In this document: piece after piece, positions 1 to 5,351 of the stretch
Layout: each line of letters opens with the position of its first letter
Numbering within the stretch: the stretch's first letter is position 1
NCBI GenBank assembly: GCA_946011705.1
Contig: CAMGCA010000154.1
Location: 1-5,351 of the forward strand
Length of the DNA stretch: 5,351 nucleotides
Direction of reading: 5' to 3'
Source of the DNA: an uncultured Clostridia bacterium
Lineage (GTDB): Bacteria; Bacillota; Clostridia; Oscillospirales; Oscillospiraceae
Program-made: the position numbers and the translations under genes
Notes under the pieces: generated by a model
What the model was told of the DNA's origin: nothing
What the model saw: the letters and a program-made list of their open reading frames with translations, nothing else
Databases searched by the model: none

Positions 1-15
1 AAGGAGGCGTAACGC

Positions 16-576
16 ATGGCCAGTTTTACTAAAAAAGCCATTCGGGATTCATTTGTGAAACTATTGAACGAGAAGCCTTTGAGCCAAATTACCATTCGGG
101 ATATTGTAGATGACTGCGGCGTGAACCGCAATACCTTTTATTACTATTACCAGGACCTGCCGCAATTGGTGGAAAGCATTGTAGATGAGGACGCGGAGCG
201 GATGATCCGGGAGCATCCAGCGGTAGAATCGCTGGAGGATTGCATCAATGCCGCCATCAGCTTTGCGTTGGAAAACCGGAAAGCGGTTATGCACATTTAC
301 CACTCCGTCAACCGGGATATCTACGAGAAGTATCAGTGGCGGGTATGCGAGCATGTGGTCACGATTTATGTGGACGGGATCTTGGCGGGAAGGCAGATTT
401 CTGCGGAAGACCGAAAGGTCATCATAGATTACTTAAAATGCGTCTGCTTCGGTATTATCATCGGCTGGCTGGAAACAGGGATACAGGAAGGAATTCAAAC
501 CCGATTCCAACGGATTTACGAATTGAAGCAGGGTGATCTTGAACGTTTGATCGCCCGATGTGAAAAGGAAAAATAA
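16..576 (+). CDS. TetR/AcrR-family transcriptional regulator
   Basis: This 186-residue protein has the TetR layout: a short N-terminal helix, then a helix-turn-helix at about residues 25-46 with the typical pattern ITIRDIVDDCGVNRNTFYYYY followed by a D-L-P turn, and an all-helical C-terminal ligand/dimerisation half (about 55-186). The length is usual for the family. The start is supported by AAGGAGG at 1-7, eight bases before the ATG. The C-terminal half is not one I can tie to a known ligand; it resembles the generic C-terminal domain often seen in Firmicutes TetR proteins. It lies just upstream of, and in the same direction as, the oleate hydratase gene, so a role as its fatty-acid-responsive repressor is plausible, but this is inference. 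Its codons look more AT-rich than those of the next gene. Its own promoter lies outside the window. Confidence 0.9.
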   Translation: MASFTKKAIRDSFVKLLNEKPLSQITIRDIVDDCGVNRNTFYYYYQDLPQLVESIVDEDAERMIREHPAVESLEDCINAAISFALENRKAVMHIYHSVNRDIYEKYQWRVCEHVVTIYVDGILAGRQISAEDRKVIIDYLKCVCFGIIIGWLETGIQEGIQTRFQRIYELKQGDLERLIARCEKEK

Positions 577-585
577 ATTTTTCAG

Positions 586-634
586 ACAAAAGCGGCCTCT
601 ATGCCTAAATTTCAGGCATGGAGGCCGCTTTTGT
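586..634 (+). terminator. Long hairpin after the TetR gene, probable (possibly bidirectional) terminator
   Basis: The arms 586-599 and 621-634 pair perfectly (ACAAAAGCGGCCTC with its complement), a T-G wobble joins 600 and 620, and an inner stem 601-606/614-619 (ATGCCT/AGGCAT) closes a 7-base loop. This gives about 21 paired positions. The GC core is followed by TTTTGT on the + strand, with AAAA before it, so it could end transcription in both directions. The U-run is short (four), so termination is likely partial or moderate. The inner part, 601-619, is itself a 19-base near-palindrome of the size of a TetR operator, an alternative or extra role that the sequence alone cannot settle. Confidence 0.7.
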
Positions 635-660
635 CCGTATAAAACAGATTCTTTCCCCGA

Positions 661-666
661 TATAAT
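661..666 (+). promoter_or_regulatory. Probable -10 box of the oleate hydratase promoter
   Basis: A perfect TATAAT lies here, about 19 bases before the ribosome binding site AAGGAGG at 685-691 and 34 bases before the ATG at 700. Transcription would begin near 672-675, giving a leader of roughly 25-28 bases. No good -35 hexamer sits at 16-18 bases spacing (638-643 reads TATAAA, a 3 of 6 match), so the promoter may be weak alone or need an activator. The 3' arm of the preceding hairpin ends at 634, next to the -35 region, so a protein bound there could control it. Confidence 0.5.
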
Positions 667-699
667 GAGGGCACAAACAAAAACAAGGAGGCACATATT

Positions 700-2478
700 A
701 TGTATTATTCCCGCGGTAATTACGAAGCCTTTGCCCGTCCCAGAAAGCCCGAGGGCGTGGACAACAAATCCGCCCACATCATCGGCACCGGCCTTGCGGC
801 TCTGACTGCCGCCTGCTATCTGGTTCGTGACGGACAGCTGCAGGGTCAGAACATCCACATCTATGAGAAAGACCCCATTCCCGGCGGTGCATGCGATGGC
901 TGGCAGTACCCCGATGTAGGCTATGTCATGCGGGGCGGACGGGAGATGGATAACCATTTCGAGGTCATGTGGGATTTGTTCCGCTCCATTCCGTCCATCG
1001 AGACGGAAGGGGTCAGTGTTCTGGACGAATACTACTGGCTGAATAAGAAAGACCCCAACTACTCCCTCTGCCGGGCAACCGTCAACCAGGGTCAGGATGC
1101 CCACACCGACGGCAAGTTCGGTCTGTCCGACAAGGCTGCAATGGAGATCATGAAGCTGTTCTTCACCCCCGATGAAGACCTGTACGATAAGCGCATCACG
1201 GATTTCTTCGATGATGAGGTGCTGAACTCCAATTTCTGGCTCTACTGGCGCACCATGTTTGCCTTTGAGAACTGGCACAGCGCTTTGGAAATGAAGCTGT
1301 ATCTCAAGCGCTATATCCACCATGTGGGCGGTCTGCCGGACTTCAAGGCTCTGCGGTTCACCCGTTATAACCAGTACGAATCTATGATTCTGCCCATGGT
1401 CAAGTATCTGGAAGGCTTCGGTGTCCAGTTCCACTATAACACCAAGGTGGTCAATGTGGAGTTCGACATCCAGCCCGGTAAAAAGCAGGCAAAGCGTATT
1501 GAGCTGCTGTCTGAGGGCAAACATCAGTTTGTTGACCTGACGGAAAACGATCTGGTGTTCATTACCAACGGCGGCTGCGTGGAGAACGCCACCATGGGTT
1601 CCCAGAACACCGTGGCACCCTTCAACCCCGAAATCAAGCCCGGCGGCGGCTGGGATATGTGGCGCAGAATTGCTGCACAGGATCCTTCCTTCGGTCATCC
1701 CGACAAGTTCTGCCATGATCCTGAGCAGTCCAACTGGATGAGCGCCACCGTCACCACACTGGATCAGAAGATCATTCCCTATATCAAGAATATCTGCAAG
1801 CGTGACCCCTTTACCGGCGGCGTGGTTACCGGCGGCATCGTGACCGTGAAGGATTCCGGCTGGCTCCTGAGCTGGACCATCAACCGTCAGCCCCAGTTCC
1901 GGAATCAGCCCAAGGATCAGTGCCTGGTGTGGGTTTACGGTCTGTTCTCCGACAAACCCGGCGACTTCGTGAAGAAGCCCATGCGGGAGTGCACCGGTAA
2001 GGAAATCTGTATGGAGTGGCTGTACCACATCGGCGTGCCGGTGGGGGAGATCGAGGAGCTGGCCGAGCACAGCGCCAACACTGTGCCGGTGATGATGCCC
2101 TATATTACCGCTTTCTTCATGCCCCGTGCCGCCGGTGACCGTCCTGATGTGGTGCCCGAGGGTGCTGTGAACTTTGCGTTCCTGGGTCAGTTTGCCGAAA
2201 CCAAGCGGGATACCATCTTCACCACCGAGTATTCCATGCGTACCGGCATGGAGGCTGTCTACACCCTGCTGGACATCGACCGTGGTGTGCCCGAGGTCTG
2301 GGGCAGCGTCTACGACATCCGTGATCTGCTGAACGCCACCATCCAGCTTCGGGACGGCAAGCCCCTGACGGACATGGAACTGGGCTTCAAGGAGAAAATG
2401 GCGGTCAAGAAGCTGCTGGAGAAGATCCGCGGAACAGATATCGAAAAGCTGCTGAAAGAATATCATGTAATTGAGTGA
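700..2478 (+). CDS. ohyA: Oleate hydratase (FAD-dependent fatty acid double-bond hydratase, MCRA family)
   Basis: Oleate hydratase adds water to the cis-9 double bond of free oleate and related unsaturated fatty acids, giving 10-hydroxystearate (EC 4.2.1.53), at the inner face of the membrane. It can detoxify host or dietary fatty acids. The 592 residues match the usual length of the Gram-positive type. Visible features are the FAD-binding loop G29-T-G-L-A-A34 in a Rossmann fold, PGGACDG at 61-67, and RGGREMDNHF at 78-87. E82 and Y201 fall at the same numbers as the catalytic Glu82 and Tyr201 I recall for the Staphylococcus aureus enzyme. The C-terminus (about 555-592) is lysine-rich and helical, as expected for membrane attachment. 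AAGGAGG at 685-691 sets the start. The gene ends in tandem in-frame stops TGA TAG. Strongly biased GC-rich codons suggest high expression. Start and identity are both firm. Confidence 0.96.
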   Translation: MYYSRGNYEAFARPRKPEGVDNKSAHIIGTGLAALTAACYLVRDGQLQGQNIHIYEKDPIPGGACDGWQYPDVGYVMRGGREMDNHFEVMWDLFRSIPSIETEGVSVLDEYYWLNKKDPNYSLCRATVNQGQDAHTDGKFGLSDKAAMEIMKLFFTPDEDLYDKRITDFFDDEVLNSNFWLYWRTMFAFENWHSALEMKLYLKRYIHHVGGLPDFKALRFTRYNQYESMILPMVKYLEGFGVQFHYNTKVVNVEFDIQPGKKQAKRIELLSEGKHQFVDLTENDLVFITNGGCVENATMGSQNTVAPFNPEIKPGGGWDMWRRIAAQDPSFGHPDKFCHDPEQSNWMSATVTTLDQKIIPYIKNICKRDPFTGGVVTGGIVTVKDSGWLLSWTINRQPQFRNQPKDQCLVWVYGLFSDKPGDFVKKPMRECTGKEICMEWLYHIGVPVGEIEELAEHSANTVPVMMPYITAFFMPRAAGDRPDVVPEGAVNFAFLGQFAETKRDTIFTTEYSMRTGMEAVYTLLDIDRGVPEVWGSVYDIRDLLNATIQLRDGKPLTDMELGFKEKMAVKKLLEKIRGTDIEKLLKEYHVIE

Positions 2479-2491
2479 TAGAAGCTTCACT

Positions 2492-2514
2492 GCGGGGAGG
2501 CGTTGCCTCCCCGC
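2492..2514 (+). other. GC-rich intergenic hairpin between ohyA and the radical SAM gene
   Basis: A perfect 10-base-pair stem (GCGGGGAGGC with GCCTCCCCGC) closes a 3-base GTT loop. It is very stable but is followed by TTATATAAGGAG, not a U-run, so it is a poor intrinsic terminator. It ends seven bases before the ribosome binding site of the next gene. It most likely protects the 3' end of the ohyA message after processing, or lowers read-through, so that the downstream genes are made at a lower level. That role is inferred from its position and shape. Confidence 0.6.
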
Positions 2515-2534
2515 TTATATAAGGAGAGATAAAG

Positions 2535-3905
2535 ATGTCATTTACAAATCAACTGAAAAAAGCAACTCTGCGTACTGCTTTTGGCTACTTGGAGAAAAAT
2601 CCGGAAGAAAATGCTCTGAAACTGATGTCCTGGGTGGATAAGCTGGCTGGCGATGGCCCAGACAGTTTCCCAGTCCAGCGCGCGGCAGTTCGTCAAGTGC
2701 TGGAAGACCCGCAGAACAACATGTATCAGCTCGTTATGAACATCCTGAAGGAGACGGATTCGGAGGTTCTAAAGGCCACCTTTGAAAATTTCTTCCTCAA
2801 CGCGAATATCATCGGTTGGCCAAAGCAGGAGGAATACCGGAAGAAATATAACTGCAATATTCCTTGGGCCATTCTGCTTGACCCTACCTCTGCCTGCAAC
2901 CTGCACTGCACCGGCTGCTGGGCCGCGGAATACGGCAACAAGCTGAACCTGACCTTTGACGAGATCGATTCCATTATCACCCAGGGCAAGGAAATGGGCG
3001 TATATATGTACATATATACCGGCGGTGAGCCTCTGGTGCGCAAAAAGGACCTGATCGCCCTGTGTGAAAAGCACAGCGACTGCCAGTTCCTTTCCTTCAC
3101 CAACGCCACATTGATCGACGAAGCTTTTGCAAACGAGATGCTCCGGGTGAAGAATTTTATCCCTGCCATCAGCGTGGAGGGCTTTGAGTCTGCCACCGAT
3201 GGCCGCCGGGGCAACGGTACCTACCAGAAAGTGATTCAGGCAATGGCAATCCTGAAGGAGAAGCATCTGCCCTTCGGCCTGTCCTGCTGCTACACCAGCC
3301 AGAATCTGGATTCTATCAGCTCCTACGAGTTCATTGACCAGATGGTGGAGTGGGGCGCGCGGTTCGTGTGGTACTTCCACTACATGCCCGTGGGCAATGA
3401 CGCAGTGCCGGAACTGCTGCCCAATCCTGAGCAGCGGGAATTCATGTATCACCGGATCCGGGACATCCGGGCTACCAAGCCGATCTTCGCCATGGACTTC
3501 CAGAACGATGGCGAGTATGTAGGCGGCTGCATTGCCGGTGGACGGCGGTATCTGCATATCAACGCCAACGGTGACTGTGATCCCTGCGTGTTTATCCACT
3601 ATTCCAACGCCAACATCCGGGACATGAGCCTGCTGGATGTGCTGCGCAGCCCCATTTTCATGGCCTATCACGATGGGCAGCCCTTTAACGATAACCATCT
3701 GCGTCCCTGCCCCATGCTGGAGAATCCGGAAAAGCTGCGGGAAATTGTGAAAGCTACCGGCGCTCATTCCACAGACCTGCAATCCCCGGAAACGGTGGAT
3801 CACCTGTGCGATAAATGCGAGGCTTACGCAAAGAACTGGACCCCCACCGCCACCGAGTTGTGGAGCTGCAGCTGTGCGAAGAAAAATGGAGAAGCGGCAA
3901 AATGA
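2535..3905 (+). CDS. Radical SAM enzyme with SPASM-like cysteine-rich C-terminus, substrate unknown
   Basis: The 456-residue protein carries the radical SAM cluster motif C121-x3-C125-x2-C128 ([11 protein letters not shown]), which binds a [4Fe-4S] cluster to cleave S-adenosylmethionine, and the GGEP motif at 163-166 that contacts SAM. A helical N-terminal stretch of about 110 residues precedes the barrel. The C-terminal third follows the SPASM/twitch pattern: C332-x13-G346-x4-C351, with C348 inside it, then C392, the pair C425/C428 and the pair C445/C447. One or two extra Fe-S clusters are likely. I have an impression of similar unnamed proteins in many Clostridia but know no proven reaction. 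AAGGAG at 2521-2526 sets the start, 56 bases after ohyA. The stop overlaps the metK start by ATGA, so SAM synthesis is translationally coupled to this SAM consumer. A lipid substrate is suggested only by the neighbour. Peptide modification is an alternative, but no precursor peptide is visible. Confidence 0.9.
   Translation: MSFTNQLKKATLRTAFGYLEKNPEENALKLMSWVDKLAGDGPDSFPVQRAAVRQVLEDPQNNMYQLVMNILKETDSEVLKATFENFFLNANIIGWPKQEEYRKKYNCNIPWAILLDPTSACNLHCTGCWAAEYGNKLNLTFDEIDSIITQGKEMGVYMYIYTGGEPLVRKKDLIALCEKHSDCQFLSFTNATLIDEAFANEMLRVKNFIPAISVEGFESATDGRRGNGTYQKVIQAMAILKEKHLPFGLSCCYTSQNLDSISSYEFIDQMVEWGARFVWYFHYMPVGNDAVPELLPNPEQREFMYHRIRDIRATKPIFAMDFQNDGEYVGGCIAGGRRYLHINANGDCDPCVFIHYSNANIRDMSLLDVLRSPIFMAYHDGQPFNDNHLRPCPMLENPEKLREIVKATGAHSTDLQSPETVDHLCDKCEAYAKNWTPTATELWSCSCAKKNGEAAK
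3000..3019. repeat. Perfect 20-base palindrome inside the radical SAM gene
   Basis: The half-site GTATATATGT is followed directly by its reverse complement ACATATATAC. It encodes V156-Y-M-Y-I-Y161 and the first base of T162, just before the GGEP motif, in an AT-only patch within a GC-rich gene. The protein segment probably is family consensus, so the palindrome may be a by-product of Tyr/Ile/Met codons, yet the rare ATA codon is needed for its perfection. Whether it binds a regulator is unknown. Confidence 0.85.
3888..3891 (+). promoter_or_regulatory. Ribosome binding site that fixes the metK start at 3902
   Basis: GGAG lies ten bases upstream of the ATG at 3902, inside the end of the radical SAM gene. 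The same reading frame stays open further upstream (an ATG at 3815), but those extra residues are the shadow of the radical SAM coding sequence. The MetK family begins with the short lead-in seen from 3902, so 3902 is the proper start. Confidence 0.7.
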
Positions 3906-5050
3906 CAACCTTCTTTACCTCTGAAAGCGTCACAGCGGGACACCCGGATAAGGTATGTGACCAGATCGCCGATGCCATTTTGGATGCCCTTTTGGAAAAC
4001 GATCCCCATTCCCATGTAGCCTGCGAAGTAACTGCCATTCCCAACGGGATCCACATTTTCGGCGAGATCACCTCGGCTGCCCGTGTGGACTATGCCGCTA
4101 TTGCCCGGCAGGTGGTTCGGGATATCGGGTATGTGAAGCACGGCTATGGCTTTGACGCAGACACCTGCCAAATCACAGTGGATATCCATGAGCAATCCCC
4201 CGATATCAACATGGGTGTGGAGAAGACGGATTCTATGGAAAACGGCGCAGGAGATCAGGGCATGATGTTTGGTTACGCATGCAAGGAAACGGAAAACCTG
4301 ATGCCGCTGCCCATTGAGCTTGCCCATGCGCTGACAAAGCGCCTTGCCTTTGTGCGGCAGGAGGGAATTCTGCCCTATCTGCTGCCAGATGGGAAAGCCC
4401 AGGTCACCGTGGAGTACCGGGACGGAATCCCGGCACGGGTGGAAACTGTTGTAGTTTCTTCCCAGCATGAGGCGGATGTGTCCATGGAGCAATTGCGGGA
4501 GGATATTCTCCGCCATGTCATCCACCCGGTGATCCCGGAGGGCATGCTGGACAGGAACACAAAATTCTTTATCAATCCTACAGGCCGTTTCTGCATTGGC
4601 GGTCCCGCCGGTGACAGCGGCCTGACGGGCAGGAAGCTGATCGTGGACACCTACGGCGGCTACGCCCGGCATGGCGGCGGCGCGTTCTCTGGTAAAGATC
4701 CCTCAAAGGTTGATAGAAGCGGCGCGTATATGGCCCGGTACTTGGCAAAAAACGTGGTTGCGGCGGGATTGGCGGATCGGTGTGAGATCCAGATCAGTTA
4801 CGCCATCGGCGTTGCCCAGCCGGTATCTCTCCTGGTAGACACCTTCGGTACGGGAAAGCTCCCGGCAGACCGGATCCGGGAACTGATTCTTAAAACGGTT
4901 GACCTGCGCCCCTCTGCTATCATAGACCGCCTTTCCCTGCGAACACCGTTTTACAGACACACTGCAAGCTATGGTCACTTTGGCTCAAATACTGCGGAAT
5001 TACCTTGGGAACAGACAAACTTGCCGCAGCTTTGGCAGGATATAATCTGA
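3902..5050 (+). CDS. metK: S-adenosylmethionine synthetase (methionine adenosyltransferase)
   Basis: MetK makes S-adenosylmethionine from methionine and ATP (EC 2.5.1.6) in the cytoplasm as a dimer or tetramer. The 382-residue protein has all signature motifs: GHPDK at 13-17 (H14, D16), E42 and E55, [51 protein letters not shown], and [16 protein letters not shown]. It is slightly shorter than the common ~395, mainly because the loop before GAGDQG is short. Several normally near-invariant spots differ: TAGHPDK instead of TEGHPDK, IPNG where TTG is usual, [10 protein letters not shown] instead of SAAYAARYVA, and a diverged tail ([24 protein letters not shown]). This suggests a specialised paralogue, or just a diverged lineage copy. 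The start overlaps the radical SAM stop (ATGA). No SAM riboswitch is visible anywhere upstream in the unit. Enzyme identity is firm; the paralogue idea is inference. Confidence 0.95.
   Translation: MTTFFTSESVTAGHPDKVCDQIADAILDALLENDPHSHVACEVTAIPNGIHIFGEITSAARVDYAAIARQVVRDIGYVKHGYGFDADTCQITVDIHEQSPDINMGVEKTDSMENGAGDQGMMFGYACKETENLMPLPIELAHALTKRLAFVRQEGILPYLLPDGKAQVTVEYRDGIPARVETVVVSSQHEADVSMEQLREDILRHVIHPVIPEGMLDRNTKFFINPTGRFCIGGPAGDSGLTGRKLIVDTYGGYARHGGGAFSGKDPSKVDRSGAYMARYLAKNVVAAGLADRCEIQISYAIGVAQPVSLLVDTFGTGKLPADRIRELILKTVDLRPSAIIDRLSLRTPFYRHTASYGHFGSNTAELPWEQTNLPQLWQDII
5041..5046 (+). promoter_or_regulatory. Possible -10 box for the gene at 5171
   Basis: A perfect TATAAT lies in the last codons of metK. 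No -35 match is found at normal spacing (TTGCCG at 5021-5026 is only 14 bases away). If used, transcription would start near 5053 and the hairpin at 5071-5113 would lie in the leader of the downstream gene. It may equally be chance, as it encodes the ordinary protein end D-I-I. Confidence 0.22.
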
Positions 5051-5070
5051 TTTCGTGATAGAAGGTCCTA

Positions 5071-5113
5071 ATAGCCGGATTGCCCCAAGGGTTGCATTGG
5101 GCAGTCCGGCTAT
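5071..5113 (+). terminator. Hairpin after metK, probable end of the ohyA-rSAM-metK unit
   Basis: The arms 5071-5085 and 5099-5113 form 15 pairs (ATAGCCGGATTGCCC with GGGCAGTCCGGCTAT, one T-G wobble) around a 13-base loop. It begins 20 bases after the metK stop, where a terminator belongs. The bases after it (CTGTGTTATGG) contain no U-run, so it may need a factor, act as a 3' end stabiliser, or be a leader element of the next gene. It stands in a 120-base intergenic stretch that otherwise holds only the next ribosome binding site. Confidence 0.55.
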
Positions 5114-5170
5114 CTGTGTTATGGAGGGGGTCAAAGTCCTGTCGGTTTTAAATGAAAAGGGGGACTTATT

Positions 5171-5351
5171 ATGGACTTTGAAAGAATCCTGCAAATGACG
5201 ACAAGTGAGCGTAATCTGGCGCTCTTACAGGACGAGGCTTTCGTGGATGATGTGACAGAGTTTCTCGCAATCCGTCAGTTGTACAATGCTGCAATTAAGC
5301 AAGTAAGGACCAAACTTGAGATTCTTAATGATGGATTCCAAGTAGAGCACT
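5171..5351 (+). CDS. Start of a probable small alarmone synthetase (RelA/SpoT-type GTP pyrophosphokinase), cut by window end
   Basis: Sixty codons are present and the frame is open to the window end. The reading begins MDFERILQMT, and the second half, LYNAAIKQVRTKLEILNDGF, resembles the helix that precedes the RelA/SpoT synthetase domain in small (p)ppGpp synthetases of Clostridia, in which a conserved N-P-I-x-x-[VI] segment follows soon after. Such enzymes transfer pyrophosphate from ATP to GDP or GTP to make the stringent-response alarmone. The catalytic domain lies beyond the window, so the call rests on this N-terminal helix alone. AAGGGGG at 5157-5163, seven bases before the ATG, supports the start. 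The codons are more AT-rich than those of ohyA or metK. It sits 120 bases and one hairpin after metK, so it is probably a separate transcription unit. Confidence 0.7.
   Translation, partial: MDFERILQMTTSERNLALLQDEAFVDDVTEFLAIRQLYNAAIKQVRTKLEILNDGFQVEH

Noticed and set aside
560..805. An 81-codon frame on the + strand across the hairpin and the start of ohyA
   Set aside because: It begins inside the TetR gene, reads through the terminator hairpin and overlaps ohyA out of frame; its Arg/Pro-rich tail is typical of off-frame translation.
433..2490. A 685-codon open frame on the minus strand antisense to ohyA
   Set aside because: It mirrors the strongly biased codons of a certain gene on the other strand, has a His/Gly/Val/Leu-rich composition without recognisable motifs, and runs into the TetR gene. 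It is a codon-bias shadow.
2479..2534. A SAM riboswitch in front of the radical SAM-metK pair
   Set aside because: The 56-base gap holds only one simple hairpin and a ribosome binding site, too short for a SAM-I aptamer and without its conserved elements.
2479..2534. A precursor-peptide gene for a RiPP modified by the radical SAM enzyme
   Set aside because: There is no room for a small gene between ohyA and the radical SAM gene, and none of the other gaps (577-699, 5051-5170) holds a convincing small peptide with a start site.
2769..3908. A 379-codon open frame on the minus strand antisense to the radical SAM gene
   Set aside because: It has no recognisable motif and an unnatural composition, and it lies wholly opposite a gene with clear catalytic motifs. 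No good ribosome binding site was seen.
3824..4672. A 282-codon open frame on the minus strand antisense to metK
   Set aside because: It spans the ATGA junction of two certain genes on the other strand and shows no domain; it is a shadow.
5121..5198. A 25-codon frame that could be a leader peptide before the alarmone synthetase
   Set aside because: It has no ribosome binding site of its own, overlaps the real start at 5171 out of frame, and has no run of regulatory codons such as repeated amino-acid codons.

Overview
The window reads as a chromosomal segment of a low-to-mid GC Gram-positive anaerobe, most likely a gut-type Clostridia member (Oscillospiraceae or a related lineage). Supporting this are consensus AAGGAGG-type ribosome binding sites, an oleate hydratase of the Gram-positive ~590-residue type, a radical SAM protein of a kind I associate with Clostridia, and the start of a small alarmone synthetase of clostridial flavour. 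This placement is inference from style and family; no rRNA or other marker gene is present.

Layout, all on the + strand: a TetR-type regulator (16-576), a long hairpin (586-634), a near-perfect -10 box (661-666), then three tightly placed genes: oleate hydratase (700-2478), a cysteine-rich radical SAM enzyme of unknown substrate (2535-3905) and S-adenosylmethionine synthetase (3902-5050). The last two overlap by ATGA. A GC-rich hairpin without a U-tract (2492-2514) lies between the first two. A hairpin (5071-5113) follows metK, and the window ends inside a new gene (from 5171) that looks like a RelA/SpoT-type (p)ppGpp synthetase.

The point of interest is the middle block. Oleate hydratase adds water to the double bond of unsaturated fatty acids. 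The next gene uses SAM as a radical source, and the third makes SAM. With the TetR regulator upstream, this looks like a fatty-acid-responsive unit in which a radical SAM enzyme has its own SAM supply. The substrate of the radical SAM enzyme, and any direct link to the hydroxy-fatty-acid product, are not shown by the sequence and remain hypotheses. I found no tRNA, rRNA, CRISPR array, insertion sequence or phage gene. No stretch over 300 bases lacks a gene; the largest gaps are 123 bases (577-699) and 120 bases (5051-5170).
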